Origin: Hypomyces perniciosus
Lineage: Eukaryota; Ascomycota; Sordariomycetes; Hypocreales; Hypocreaceae
Assembly (NCBI GenBank): GCA_008477525.1
Contig: SPDT01000002.1
Span: 1,178,001 to 1,242,000, forward strand
Reading direction: 5' to 3'
DNA: 64,000 bases
The stretch's first letter is position 1. Every line of letters starts with the position of its first letter. The position numbers and the translations under genes are program-made. Positions 13,701 through 27,914 of the stretch are shown here, piece by piece. The notes beneath the pieces were generated by a model. The model searched no databases. It saw only the letters and a program-made list of their open reading frames with translations, and had not been told where the DNA came from.

Positions 13701-16700
13701 AAGTAAGTTAAACTAATAATTTAAGCAGTAATTTTAGATTATATAATTAAGCTTAAAACTAATACTTTTTTAAATGCTATTTTAAAGTTTATAAATATTT
13801 TAAAAATAGATTTAATTGTAAAATTATAAAAAATTACTAAAATGCAGTTTTATAAAAAAATTAACTTAACTATCTTTAAATCTGCCTTATAGTAAATAAC
13901 CTTTATCTTTATATATAAATACCCTTTTAAAAAAACTATGAAAAAGATTAAATATAATAGCTATATATATAAAACCGATTATATAAGTTATTTAGTTATT
14001 ATAAAACTAACCTTTTAAAGCTATAACTTTATAACCTTTATTAATAAAGGGATTATTAAATAAAGAGTTATTTAATTGTAAAGACTTAAACCTATTAATA
14101 CTTTTAGAAATATACTTTTATAAATTAAAGCAATTAAATATAGCCGTTAACTATAAAGTAAATTAGTTATAGAAGTCTATAACCTGGATTTATATAGTTT
14201 AAATAGGAAACATCCTTTACTATTTATAGGATTTACTGTAAATATAAATATATTTAAAAGAGTTTAATAGTATATTTATTAACGTATTTATAGATTTAAG
14301 GTTAAAGGGAAATATTATCTTTTATTAACTAGCTATAAAATATAATATAATAATATACTTTTATAAAGTAGTTAATACTGCATTTAATAATAGGCAAATA
14401 AATATTTATAGCGAAACTGTTATTTAAGTATATATAGGTAATGCCTAAATAGCAGCTAGATTTTATATTATACTTAATAACGTTTTAATACCTTTTATTC
14501 TCGGGATATTATTTATTTAAGCTATGCAGTTAATATTTAATTATATATTAAAGAATAAGGATTTGTATATAAAATATAAAATAGGGAATATTTAAGTTAT
14601 TACGTTAACTGTTAAAGCTATCTATTAAAAATATAAAATAAAGGCATTATATAATTTAAGGCTAAAATAAATATTAACTTTATATTTAAGTATAAAGTTA
14701 ATAAAGTGGAAGAAAGCTTAGAAAACCTTTACTTTACTTTTAGGGAAAAGGTTTTATATAGATTATTAAAGCGAGCTAAGGAGGATTTAATTTAGCTGCT
14801 ATTAGCTAATAAGTTAAAAGATTAAATAAAAATAATAAAGAAAATAGTAAAAGGAATTTAAAAAAATAAAGGAATAAGAAAAAAGGTTTTTAAAAAAAGT
14901 ATAGAAGTGTAAGCGGATTAAAATTAATATTATATATAAAAAGAAGGGTATAAAAATCTATCTAGTAAATAATGTTTTGTTTAATAGTTTTATTCTTATT
15001 AGGAGTCTTTATTAAAAATAAAAAATGTAGGATAAAGTTAAAGATAATTTAAACTTTAATACCCTTTTCGCTAAATATATTACTTTAAAGTTCTTATTAA
15101 TTAAAGCCGGGTTAAGACTTATATTAGACTATTTAGCCGCAATTTAAAAAACAATAAAAGGGAAATTAATAGAATAAAAACCGCGATCTTAATATAAATC
15201 TTAAAAAATAGGGAAATAGCATTTTCCTAGGACTTTATAAAATATAGAAAGCTAGACTTTAAAATTGCCCTATTATAAACTATTCGTGTAGTAGAGTATA
15301 ATGCTTAGTAGAGCGGCAGTATCTTGATCTTTAAAGGTATAGAGAAGAAAGTAGTTAACTTATTATAAGTATATATTAAGAAAAGTCTTTTAAAGGAAGG
15401 CTATAAGCTATATAGGAACTTGTTTTTTTTAATATAGAAAAAAGATAGCGGCTTTTACTTTATTAATTCTATTACATAGATAAATAAAGTAATTATTAAG
15501 GATGCCTTTATTTTATTAAGTATAGATTAATTTAGCGAAGACCTTGCGGGTTATATAATACTATTATTATTAAACTTTTTCTTAGGCTATAATTAAATCC
15601 CTTTTAATAAGAAAAGTTAAGATATAATTATATTTATAAGCTTTATTGGCCTTTTAAAATACTATACTCTCCTAATAGGCGCTATAAACTTAATAGTGTA
15701 ATTCTAATATATTATTCTTTAAATACTATTTAATCTTATATTTACAGTTTATTAACTATTTTTAAATAATATTATAGTTTAAGATTTAAAGTTTATATAT
15801 AATGGTAAAGAAGTAATATTTAACGTTTAATATTATATTTTAAAGTATCTTTAAAATTTAGATAAAACCTTTATTAATATTAAACTATTAAGATATTTAA
15901 TCTTGGCAGTAAAATTAGTCTTTTATTTAAAATCTATTAAGTTAATAGGGTATTTATATAGAATAAAAATGCATTAATTAGCTATAGGTAAAATTATTAA
16001 AATTAAAGAATAAAAGAACTGTAAGACTATTAATAAAGTTTAATCTTTTTTTAGTTTAATTAGCTACTATAAATGCTAGATTAAACATTTTACGTAAATT
16101 ACTGAGCCTTTAATAACTTTATTAAAAAAAACGCCCTTTAAAGGTAAATTAAAGAATAATAGTAAGCTATAGATAAACTTAAAGAGCTTATCACTTCTGC
16201 CATAATACTAGTAAGATTAAATATAAATAAAGGATATAAGGAAGTAATTTTTATAGTTAATACTAGTATAGTAGGCTAAAGGGGTGTTTTAATATAGATT
16301 ATAAAAGGGAAAAGATAATTAATTTAATATAAAAGTAAATACTAGCTTTTATTAGAAATAAAATATAATACTATAAAAAAGGAATATAAAGCTTTACTTT
16401 AAGCCTTTAAAAGGCTATATATTTATATCTATAGACTTTTATTTATATGAAAAATAGATATTAAAGTAGTTATTAATTAAATAAATAGTAGAATTAATAA
16501 TATTTTTAGTAGATATATAACTTAATAGATTAATTATATCTTTCTTTTTAACTTTACTATTAAATATATCCCTAGGAAAGAAAATATTATAGCGGACATT
16601 TTATTTTAAAAGCCAGTAACTATTATAAATAAAGCTAAAGCTAAAAAAAAAGGACTTAAAAGATTTTATAGATATATATTTGAATACGATTTCGTTTATA

Positions 16701-17006
16701 CTATTAAGGGAAGAGTATAGCGAAGAGTTTTAATAAATCGCGCAGTACCTTTAAATAATATAAAGACTATTTAATCTTTTAGCTATAGACTTTTAGCAAT
16801 TTAGGAATAAAGTAAAAAGTTTATTATAAAAGATAAAAAGTTATAAGCAAAACTTATAAAATACTACTGCTAGCCTATATTTATCTTTAATAGCCTAACT
16901 TTAAAGAAAATAGCTATTTAGCAGTATTATATTAAAATAGGCTATAAAAGCTAGGAAATAACTTTCTAGTTTCTAAAAGAAAACTACTAGTAATTGCAGA
17001 TATAGA
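10716..17006 (+). pseudogene. Element C gag-pol remnant, left part
   Basis: Read through stops, the + strand gives a gypsy polyprotein. A typical fungal reverse transcriptase lies at about 15270-15800, with blocks such as LLKEGYKLYRN, DQFSEDLAGY-like and LIFTVYQLFLNNIIV-like, in which the catalytic DD is NN. RNase H is at about 16240-16640 (YNTIKKEYKALL-AFKR, then FNFTIKYIPRKENIIADI). Upstream, 12000-14500 is probably gag, without recognisable motifs. The frame stops at 17006, where element B interrupts it in or just before the integrase. Stops are overwhelmingly TAG/TAA at Gln positions. Confidence 0.75.
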
Positions 17007-17268
17007 TGTCAGAGACCCTCTTTAAGGCAGATGGATTAGGCAAGGGGCTGCGACCCTAGGGAAAAGTAAAGGAGGTTAAAGAGCAGTTACTTAGAGGAGA
17101 AATAGGTGCAAATAAGCAGGTAATAAGCCAGAAACTAGTAGTTAAGTATAGCAGCAGTAGTTTACTAGTCTCTGAAGTTCTATATCTTTAGGGACTATAG
17201 TTACTTTTATATATACATTCCAGCCTATATAATATTATAAGAGCTCCAGAGCTTCCGGTCTTTTAATA
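17007..17268 (-). repeat. 3' LTR of element B
   Basis: Begins TGTCAGAGACCC and ends TTTTAATA on the + strand. It aligns without gaps that I could see to 24505-24766; the differences are transitions. It contains a distinctive moderately GC-rich stretch (AAGGGGCTGCGACCCTAGGG). Confidence 0.92.
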
Positions 17269-20200
17269 GGCTGCCCCCCTTTTTATAGCATTAACCTTAA
17301 TACTAGCAAGGACCCTATATCTAACCAGCTCTTTTCCGGCTTCTAATACCCTATTACTGTACTAAGCAGTAACTATATCCTATATAAATGCTTCTTTAAG
17401 CCCTAGACTTAAATACTTAAGTATACACTTAATAGCCTAAAAAGTTTCTAACCTTATAGTTTAAAAGTATACTTTTATATAATTAGACTTAAAGGGTAGC
17501 AGAGAAATCCTATAGAATAAGCTAACCTTTCGCTGCTAATATATAAGTAATTTATTTTATTTTTCTTCTTTTAATTTACTACTGTATATAAGTATACTAT
17601 ATATACTTTTACTTTACTTTTCTTTTTACTTATAACTTTAATTCCTATTTACTTTTCTTTTTTCTTTTTTTTTTTCCTTTTTATCTCTCTCTCTCTCTTT
17701 TACCCTCTCTTTCCTTATAGGCGCTTTCTCTATAAATATTCCTTCCTCTTGCTTTTTATTACCAGTTAACCTATTATATAATAGCAGTTCTCTTTTCTTA
17801 ATTTAGCCTATTACTATAAATTCTCTTTTTCCATTTACAATAGACATTGCCACTTTATAAGTTTTCTATAGCTAATTCTTTACTATAACTTCCCATTTAA
17901 TATATTTACAGCCCGGTTTTAGAAAATAACAGCAATCTTACAGTATCTAAAAACCTTAATATAGCGAGCCTGTCTTCGCTTACAGCCAATGCTATTTCAG
18001 TTGCATCTCTATTAAAATACCCTCCCTTTAAGATTACTATACCTTTACTAGTAAAACGCTGCAAAGCCGCTAGCAATTTAATTTAATAAGCATTTTAATA
18101 TAGATATAACTATTAGCTACTGCTAACTTACTATAAACGCCCTGCTTTATACTATTATTATTTTAACCTTTTAATTAAATAAAATGCAAAATTAAAAAAA
18201 AAACCTCCCTAATATTATAATAATAAATATAAGTTTTATATAATTAAAAAGTAAAACTTTCTATATTAATTTATATTATATTAGCTGCTTTTAAGAAATA
18301 CTTTTATTATTTCTTAAATAATAAATTATATAATCTAATTACCTGTTAATTTATTAATACTATTAAAGCATTAGTTTAATATTCCTAAAAGTCCCTTATT
18401 AATAAAGTAAATACTTTAATATTACTTTTTTATTATATAATAGTAGCTAATAAAAACCTAATCTATAATAACACTACTATAAATTTAATGCAAAAAGAAC
18501 CTTATATTAATATAATAAAAGTTAAGCCTAGTTAAAGAGTAAAAAGAGAAAAAGTCTATAGTAAATAAGCAGTATTACTGCTAAAACTTAAAGCGCTTAA
18601 ACCTTTAAGTTACTTTTAATTAAATAAACTCTCTCGCTACTATTACTACTGTTATATATACTTTTATTCTAGTATATATTTCTTTATTTATAAAAGGCAG
18701 TTTTTAGCTAATTACTGTATAATATACTAGTATACTAAAATTCTTATATTTCCTTAAATGTATCCTACTATTATCAAAGATTATAATAAAATACTGTTTA
18801 AAGATAAAGAGAACTAGTTATTATTTAATAGTAGTATTACTGCTTATTTACTGTAAGATATATACTATTATAAGTTTATTTTCTGTTTTTAATTAACTAA
18901 TTAAAACTGCGCAGCACTTTACTCCCTTTAACTTTATAACGCTTAATAGTAATAGCTAATTATTTACTAGTAAATTACTATTTATACTTTTAAATTAATT
19001 TAATATTAGTAAAATTACTTTTCTTTTATTAAATATTATTAATCTTTAAATAGTCTTTTTATTTAATTAAATATAAGCGTTATATCCCTTTATATTTATA
19101 ATTAATAATTTTCTTAACTTTAAATATCTTTTTAGCGCTAAAAGGGTAATCTATTAACTTAAAAGGTTCTCTTTTACAGCTATAATATAGTTTAAGATTT
19201 ATAATATTAAAAATATTATAAATTTTAATAGAAAATAAAAGACGAATTTAATATATTAATCCATTTATTCTAATTTAGCGTTTAATCTAGTAAAGATTAA
19301 TATACTTTTCCGCAAGTTTTTTACTAGGTTGCCAGAGTTTTAGGTATTTTATAGAAAGTAATACCTAATCGCCTATAGCGAATTTCTTTTTAAGTCAGTA
19401 AATATTATACTACTTTTTATATTTTTTTTTAGCTTTATTATAGTATTTATTTAGCTATTTTACAGCTAGCTTAAAGCTTTTCTACCTTTATAATAGTATT
19501 AATATAATATTTATAGTAGGTTAGTCTATTATAACCTAAAGCATTAAGCTTATAGCTAAGCAGTAAAAAAGCTGGTAAATAGCCAGTTATAAAATATTTA
19601 GTATTATTATATATAGATTAAATAAAAGATAATTTTTATAGCTAGTTATCCTATTATTTACTGTAAAAAGAATATAAATAATACTTTAAAGCTTAATTCT
19701 GCTATTTAGTTTAATTATTAATTTAAAAGTAAAAAGTAGTGCTAAGTCGCCGTTTATAAGCAAATAAATAACAGAAACTTTACTAAAATCCAGATTTAAA
19801 TAATCAATCTCTATTAAAGACAATTCCTTATAGTATTCTAAAAATTAGGTAAATATATTTTATAAAAAGGTTAGCGACTCTACTGCTTATAATATATATT
19901 ATTATAGGTATATATAAGGTATATTTTATATATTGATTAACAATAATAAGAATTATATTGTATAGGTGTTTGCCTTTATAGTTTAGGATTTCCAGCAAAT
20001 CTAGAATAAAATCTATAGAAATTTCTTTAAAAGGTCTTTCTAGTATTAGTAATAAAGTAAGTTTACTATAAGGTTAATAAGTTCTCGCCTTTATTATCTA
20101 GCAAATATAATATATAAATATATAGCGTTTAATATTTTACTTTATATTTTGCTAATAATAGGTTAATATAATGCATTTTAAAGTATAATTAACTTTTTAA

Positions 20201-23200
20201 TATTTAATAGTTAAATTATTATAAAGTAATATTAAAATTTTAATATAAAGACCTATTAGTATATAAACTCTACCCTAATAGTAAATTAACTGGTTATCAC
20301 TAATAACTTAATTATTACTATAAGATATATTAACTACTCCCTAGCTTTAAACCTTCTATTAAATAAAGTAATCTTTTTATTAAGCTTATAGGATAATTAA
20401 GTATAAGGATTTTTATAGTTTTAGCAGTAAACTTATAGTAGTCTACTATATAACCTGTAAACTAGCAGTTATAACTTTAACTACTATACTTTACAGGTAG
20501 GCTATCTGCTAAGTAGCATTTAATCTTTATCCTTTAACCTAAGGCAATGCTAGAGTAATACTTTTATTTACAGGTAATCTTATATATTCCTAGTTATTAT
20601 AGTGCGCTGCTATAGATCCTTTTAGTTTATATAAGCTATTGACTTTTATACTATAAAAACGCTATAAAATTATTAATATATAGCTTTACTGCAATTCTTT
20701 AATCTTAATAAGATTATTAAAATTAAGGCGTTAAGATAAAGTATTAGTAGGGTTAAACTTCCCTGGCCTGTATTTAATGCAAAAATAAAATAAAGCTAGC
20801 TAATTAAAAGCCTCTGCCTGCTAGCGTAAAAGCTTTTATTTATCTGCAAAGTAATAATAATTAAGATAGTCTATTATAACCTAAATCTCTATACCTATAT
20901 AAGCTAAATAATATCTTTATATTTAGAAAGCCTTTATAATAGTAAGAAATTTAATATTAAAGGTATAATAATGTAATTCAAAACTATTTAGCTTTTTTAA
21001 TACATATACTACAGGGTGCTAGGCATCTCGCTAGTACTAAGCTAATATTGCCTTAATTGTATAGTTTAATGCGTCTATCTCTATATAAATCAGCGCCTTT
21101 AAGTTATAATATATTAAAATAGGTTTTTTTAAAAATTTTCCTTTAAGCTATTAAAAAGCTTTAAAAGCATTAGGCTTTAGCTGTAAAGAACCTTTTTGCT
21201 TCTTATAAGTAAGATCTGTTAAAGGTGCTGTAATTTTACTGTAATTTTTAATAAAGTAATAATAAAACCCTATAAATTCTAAAAATATAAAGATATTATA
21301 GACGCTTTTAGGTATTAGCTATTTAATAATAGCTTAAACGCGTAACTATTTTATTTTAATTCTATTAAGTATAATAATATATTTAAAAAAAGGTATTAAA
21401 GTAATGTAAAAGATATATTTATTAATATTAATATATAGTTATGCATTTTATAACTTTTTAAGAACCTGGCAAATATACTATATATATTTTGTAAGGGTGC
21501 GGCTATAGATTAGTATATTATTAAAGTATATAATATAAATAAAATTAACTAGATTTTATAGTACATTATTAATATATTGCTGAAAAGTTATAGGGGAATT
21601 TATAAGGCTAAATAGTATTATATTGCACTTAAAGTGTCTGTATTAGCAGCGAAATGCTATCTTCCACCTATCTTTTTTGCAGATAAATATCTAATAATAT
21701 ATATCCTTTAAATCAAGCTTAGTAAAAATTTTAGTATATAAAAGTCTATTAAGAATTTTAGAAATTAATAGTAAAGGAGTATAGTTTTTGCGACTTATTT
21801 TGTTTAGAGTATAGAAATCGATATATATTTGCAGTTTACTGCTTTTCTTTAATATAAAGATTATAAAGGCACCTATAAAACTAATAGACCGCTAAATCTA
21901 TATATTTTATAATGCTTTTTCTAAATATTCGCAGAAAGCTTTTAGCTTTTTAAGTGCTAGGTTATAAATAGGACTTTATAAAGGCATTTTTTTATCTTTT
22001 AATTTAATAGTATACTGTCGATTTGCTAATATATTAGCAGCTTTTTCTGCAGAGAAGATATTAATAAGATAATAATATATAGGAAGTAATTTTAAATATA
22101 AGGCTAACTTATAGTCTTCTAGGGAAATAGCTTTATTTAAATCGGGAGATAGTAAGTCTTTTAAAGCTTTTAGCTTAACTTTTAACTTCTTTTCAGTTAT
22201 TAATATAAAAGCTACTCAGGCTTTTTTAATAGTTTATTATAACTGCTTTTTAAAGGCTATTAAAGTAATAGAATCCCCAGTTAAAGGATAATTCTATCGA
22301 TTATATTTCTATAAAAAGGTAAGATCAGCTTCCTGAAATTAAAGTCTTTTTAGAATAAAGTCTTTTAAGCTATTAGCGATAATGCAATAAAGTAGCTACT
22401 TTTTCTCTACTCTTTAATTATTAATTATCTTTATAAGTATAAGTAATGCTATTTATACAGATAAAAATTGCTATTTATACAGATAGTCTATATGCCACCC
22501 GCGACAATCTCCCTACAGCTCCTTGCATAAAGATAGATATCACAGAACTAATAGTCGTAAGAGTCGCAATAACTATAACAGTCACGGCCAATACAGCAGT
22601 TACAAGGAGAGCGAGGGCGACCACTTATATGCCGACTAGACCCCAGTATCCAGCAAGCCCCTTCACCATTTAAGATAAATGACTCTGCTGGCTTACAGCA
22701 GGCGCTACAGAGCTCTAGATCATCGTCTCAGCGTTTTAGGGGCCGCGGAGGCTCGCAGGTTGCCAAAACATTACAACGACAAGCCGTGCCTCAGCTACAG
22801 CTTTCGCTTAAATTGAAGAGGGGATTAATACAATTACCTATGCTAGCCACAAAGCCGGGAGAATAGTCAGTCTTTATGTGGAGTGGATAGAAGGGTTAAT
22901 AAGGACCTGTTACTTAAAGTAGTAATCGAATATACTGTTATTGACTGTTATATAAAGTATTAAGTTGCAGAGTATAAGGAGCTGTAGGGAGATTGTCGCG
23001 GGTGGCGCATAGACCAACTGTATAAATAGCAATTTTTATCTGTATGAATAGCATTACTTATAAGTATATCTATATAGCTATAAGTCATAGCAGAAATACT
23101 TAGGAAAATAATAGTAAACTTAAAAGCTAATAATAGATTTTTTAATTAATCCTTTTATTATAAAGAGATAATATAAATATCGCTGCCGGGATTAAACAGG

Positions 23201-24504
23201 GCATTTATATATTGCTAGTAGCCACCTAGCTGCATCTTCTCTGGTTATCTTATAGGTAGATCTATATAGCAATTATATTCCTAGGCTCAATAAACTGCAG
23301 GTTTAGTATTTCCGCTAGTAAAGTATAGCTAAATAGGGTTATTATACTTTTTAGTAAAGTAATACTTATTATTATACTTTATGCAATTAAAAGCTTAATA
23401 GGAGGTTTTATAATAAAGACTATTATATTTCCAATAAATTACTAAGCTAAGGAGGTTTCTCTATTCTTTTAAACCTCTAGATACTTTAATTATTGTATTC
23501 TTTAAAATATTAATAGCGTAATCTTAGTGTAATCCCTGTTAACTAGTAGGTCTAGTTTTTTTATATCTTTTTTAAAATTGAGATTCTTATTAAGAGCTAT
23601 TTATATTACCAGTATAGCTATATATAAGAGTTTTAGTAATTATACCAGTATAAATTACCTCCTGCTAGGTTATAGGGATTCTATAGTAAAGTATCTGCTT
23701 ATTTATTGCAGGGGAAAGGCACTATAAGAATATATAAATCTTAAGCTGTAAAGGAGTCGTTTTAGGGAACTTGCTTTTAACAATCTTAAATTAAAAGAGG
23801 AATAACTGAAAATTCTATTTAGCAGCTTGATATAAGTGAAAGATCTGTAAAGTTACTTTATAGCACCTAGTTAAGCTATCGCGATTATTATCTTTAAGCT
23901 ATTAATAAAATTTATCCTAAATAATTAATCTAGCAGATCTGCCTTTCTTTTTAAAATAGTTAACCTATTACTATTAAATATCTCCTTTTAAGCAAAAAGC
24001 AGTATAAGTGATTTTGCAAGCTATTTAAGAAAAGGTATTAAAAGACAATTTAAACTGCCCTTTAATAATAATAAAAAAAGTCTATAATTCTGCCTAAGAC
24101 TTTCCTTTATAATAAAAAGCTTAAATTTACACTTTGCCTTAATTGCCTTTATAAAGTCATTTTAAACTAGCGGTATATAATAAGCTAATTATAGGCAATA
24201 AACCTTTAATCTCTAGGAGTTTAAAAAAGGGTTCTCCCTTTAAAAAAAAGTATGTAAATATTTTCTCTTTAAGTGTATTTACTGCTTATCTTTTAATTAC
24301 TAAATATAAATATTAAATTCTTTTTTTATAAGTAAAGTACTATTTAAAAGGCCTAGTTAATAATTTAAAAAAGTAACTTTATTTAAAGGTCTTTATATTT
24401 AAGATATAGCCTCTTTACTAAAAGTAAGCTAGTTATTTGCCGCTAAAGGCATCTTTAACTTTAATAGTCTTTTTACCTTTACTAGGAATAGTGAGAGACT
24501 AGTA
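17269..24504 (-). pseudogene. Element B gag-pol remnant (interrupted by F)
   Basis: On the minus strand, 21430-21720 translates as a gypsy reverse transcriptase: KLDLKDIYY, then FKCNIILFSLINSPITFQQYI, with the catalytic YLDDILIYS box decayed to YFNNILIYS. RNase H follows at about 20740-21120 (LNSFELHYYTF, then CIKYRPGKFNPTNTLS). Integrase should occupy about 18300-20400 and gag about 23070-24400 by order; I did not find unambiguous motifs for them. Stops fall at former Gln/Trp codons throughout. Element F lies between gag and RT. Confidence 0.8.
22442..23058. mobile_element. Element F: 617-bp inverted-repeat transposon with 10-bp target duplication
   Basis: The ends are inverted repeats of about 80 bp, starting AGTAATGCTATTTATACAG on the left and matching the reverse complement of 22980-23058. 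Each end carries two tandem copies of the same 17-base unit. The 10-base sequence TATAAGTATA sits on both sides (22432-22441 and 23059-23068), a length typical of Mutator-like (MULE) insertions. The inside is much less RIP-damaged than the host element B, and includes a short open stretch at 22446-22673 that runs into the left inverted repeat, so it is probably not a gene. A Gln/Ser/Arg-rich frame around 22640-22850 may be a relic of captured coding DNA. There is no recognisable transposase, so it is presumably non-autonomous. Confidence 0.85.
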
Positions 24505-24766
24505 TATTAGAGACCCTTTTTAAGGCAGATAGATTAGGCAAGGGGCTGCGACTTTAAGGAAAAGTAAAGGAGGTTAAAGAGTAGTTATTTGGAGGAGAAA
24601 TAGGTGCAAATAAACAGGTAATAAGCCAGAAACTAGTAGTTAGGTGTAGCAGCAGTAGTTTACTGGTCTCTGAAGTTCTATATCTTCAGGGACTATAGTT
24701 GCTCTTATATATGCATTCCGGCCTATATAATATCACGAGAGCTCCAGAGCTTCCGGTCTCTTAACA
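24505..24766 (-). repeat. 5' LTR of element B
   Basis: Direct repeat partner of 17007-17268. It begins TATTAGAGACCC (the TG of the partner has become TA) and ends TCTTAACA, preserving the terminal CA that the partner lost. The pair therefore shows RIP acting independently on each copy. Confidence 0.92.
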
Positions 24767-24771
24767 ATAGA

Positions 24772-25940
24772 ATAATATATATAAGGCAGTTATATTATGC
24801 CTTTAATATTAAAGCTTTAATCTATACTGCCTTAAAGAGCTAGTTATTGCAATAAAACTAATTAAGCCTATAAAGAAAGTCTATTTTAATACTTAATATA
24901 TTTTAAGTAACTGTAGATATATTTATCTGTTTAAAGGAAGGTATAATTTTTATAGATAAATAAAAGTAAAATTTATATTTACTTTATTATTAGCAGTAAT
25001 AATAAAGTTTATATTTAAATAAATATATTAATTTAGTATAATAATTTAAGTTATTATAGATAAAGGATTAAAAATAAAAAAATACTTTTAAAGGTATTAA
25101 TTAATTTAAAAGTTAAAATTATTTAGATATTAATATATAACCTTAAAGCTAATACTGCAGTAAAGGTTAGCTATTAAAGTTTAATATTAGTATTAATAAA
25201 AATAGCTAGGCTTAATAAAAAGTAGTTCTGGAATTTAAATAAAGCGATTATAGCTGATAGATATATAGTAAAAAGCTTAATAAAGTACTCTGCATTTTAC
25301 CTATTATTTAACTAGGAACCGATTTTTCCTTTAAAGGTAAAACTATTTATTTAATAGTTAATTAATTAAAATAAAGTCTATATAATAAAAGATTAATTAA
25401 TAGTGTATATCTATATATTAAAAAGAAAAAAGGAAAATATTAAAATAGTTTAGGAAAAAGTTACTGTATTTCGCTAAATATTAGTTAAAAGAATAGATAT
25501 TAATAATTAAGATTTACTGTAAAAAGCAATTAAAATACTCCTTTTTAGCGACTTTATTTAACTTTATAATATAAAGCGCTAAAAGGACTTTTTAAAAGAT
25601 ATAAAGTTAAAGATATATTAGCTAGGCCTATTTAAAATTAAGTTTTAAGTAAGTGTAATAAAAGTATATAAACTGAAAATATTAAATAAGGTCTTGTTTA
25701 AAAAAACTTATTTAGGCGAATATTTAAAGAAGTTTATAAAAGATAAATTTGGCTAGTAGGTAGTTAAAGATAATAAAGAGACTTTTATAGATAGGGACTT
25801 AAAGGCAAATAAAGATTTACTTAAAGATAAAGTAGTTAATAAAGTAATAATTAAGGTTATTAATAATTAAAAATTTAAAAAGCTTTATAGCGACTTTTTA
25901 GCTATTAAAGGAATATATAGTTAATAAAATTAAATAGTTT
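24772..25940 (+). pseudogene. Element C integrase remnant, right of B
   Basis: The pol frame of C resumes here after the B insertion. Translated through stops, it resembles the central and C-terminal part of a fungal gypsy integrase: a block like VIIDKGLKIKK (second catalytic Asp region), a block like SAFYLLFN-EPIFPL-VKLF, and then a block like KENIKIV-EKV-VFR. The match ends near 25900 with an acidic tail. This continuity across B confirms that B inserted into C. Confidence 0.7.
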
Positions 25941-27914
25941 AGCTAAGAATTAAGGTATATACTTATAAGTTAAAGGAAGAAAAGATATTTTAATTAAAAT
26001 ATAATCTTTTATAATACTTTAAGGTAACTATTCCTAGAATAAACTAGATAAATTAAGACAATTACCTTTATATAAAAGATATATAGGCAAAGATAAGCGG
26101 CAATGTTTTTAAAAATAACTGCTAGGTATTATTTTTAAAGGGCAAAAGATAGCTATTAATTAAAGTTTATTGCTTTACTTATAAAAAAGTATAATTTAAG
26201 TATACTATAAAGAAAAAAGCTGCGAGATTAAATAATTTATTAATTATATTTCTTTATTAACTATTTACTTTTTAATAGCAGAAATTAAACTAAACTTTTC
26301 AACCTACTAAATTGCCTAACTTTCTGCCTTTTATTTCTTTTAAAATAGGGAAAGTCCTTTATAAAATAAAGGGCTATTAAGGGATTAAAATAGCTGGAGA
26401 CTATTAGCCTAATAAAAGTAAATATTTAATTTTTTTTAAGGAAAGTAATAGCTATATTTTGGTTACTTTATTAAAGCTAGTAATTAAAAAGATATTGCTA
26501 AATATAAAAAAAGGCCTTAAACTAAAGGCAATTTAAATAGTTCTTTTATTAGAAATTTAGGATAAAGATATAGGTATAAACAGGAAATAAGATATATTCT
26601 TTAGCAGCTGTAATAGTAATAGATTAAGTTTAAAGGCACCTTTAGCAGAACTAAGGATTATACTGTCTATAGAATAATATAAATAAAGCTTTAATATACT
26701 TTATCTACTTAAAAAGAGTATAAAAGAACTACCTATAAATATATAAAAATTTTGCTGGGATATAGATAGGCTTAAAGAGCTTTCCTTTAATAGTGTATAT
26801 AATATTTTAAAAGTATAACTAAAAGCCTTTAAAAGTATAGCGCTAAAAGTATTCTTTAAAGGTATAACCTTTTATAAATAATAAAAGAAATAAAGATAGT
26901 ATAAAGGAAGGGGAGAAAGTAATCTTTAAATAGATTAGTAAGTTTACCTGACTAATATTAATACTGCCTATAATTTAAATAGTAAAATACTTTTAAATTT
27001 AGATAAAGTTAGAATAAAGACGCTAATTAAATAATACTTATTTATTAAAGCTTTATTTAAAGTAAATAGCTAAGTAAAGAAATATAGCTAGGTTTAACTT
27101 TTTTAAGATAAAGAAATCTCGCTAAAGGTTTTTTCCTTTATAATAGGTATATCTATAAAGTTAGCTATATTAGGCAATTAATAATAGGCTTTTTTAATAA
27201 GATTTTTTATAATTAAATAATAATTAAAAAAAGATTAAAAGGAAAAGAAAAAAGGGAAAGAGAAAGGAAAATAAAAGTAAATAAGTTATAGAGGCTACTT
27301 TAAAGGAGTAGTAATTTATATATAATAAAGAAACTACTTTATATACTAAACTATATACCTGCACCTATAAAAAGATAAATATAATATTATACTTTACCTC
27401 TTTTTTTCTTTTTCTTTATTTAAATATAATCTTATCTCACTATAACTAAAATATTGCCTTTACTTTAAATCTTATTCTAGAATTATTTAATTATATTTTT
27501 TTTCTTTTTCTACTATAATACTTTATTTAAAAAAAAACCTTTACCCTTTTACTTTATTTTTCTAGTTTATAAAAGATAGGCTAAAAACTTTACTTTTTTA
27601 TTATATTAGCTAAATATCCTTAAACTGCACTAGGAACCTTTTTAAGTTAAATAAATAAAACTTTACTGTTAGTTTTATTATAAATTAATATAGCTATTAA
27701 CTATTATAAATCTACCTTTAATTTAATTAATATATTATTAACTATTTATGATTACTTTAAGCTATATTTACTATAAGAATTTTATGCTAATATTTGACTT
27801 TAAGGTAAATAAATAATGCTTTTATATTAAAAATATCTATAACTTTTTATATAACTTTTCCTATAAAAGATAGGCGTTAAACTTTACTTTAAAGGCAATA
27901 CTTTATATAGTAAT
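25941..27914 (+). pseudogene. Element C, unidentified coding-like stretch downstream of integrase
   Basis: Read on the + strand through stops at Gln-type positions, 25950-27300 has the look of a decayed coding region (long runs without frame change, for example around 26290-26700), but no known domain was recognised. It lies after the integrase and before the copia insertion. It could be an extra open reading frame of C, a remnant of another insertion, or untranslated leader. The rest up to 27914 is featureless AT-rich DNA. Confidence 0.35.

Larger units (their letters stand above)
17007..24766 (-). mobile_element. Element B: Ty3/gypsy LTR retrotransposon on the minus strand, carrying F
   Basis: B is 7,760 bp, bounded by 262-bp LTRs (17007-17268 and 24505-24766) and flanked by a perfect 5-bp duplication ATAGA (17002-17006 and 24767-24771). 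A pyrimidine run at 17271-17285 is the complement of a polypurine tract beside the left LTR, so the element reads right to left. This agrees with the minus-strand reverse transcriptase and RNase H. Removing the nested F (617 bp plus a 10-bp duplication) leaves about 7.1 kb. All frames are broken. Confidence 0.92.

Noticed and set aside
22446..22673. 75-codon frame in element F
   Set aside because: Begins inside the terminal inverted repeat and is only Thr/Ala-rich low-complexity sequence.
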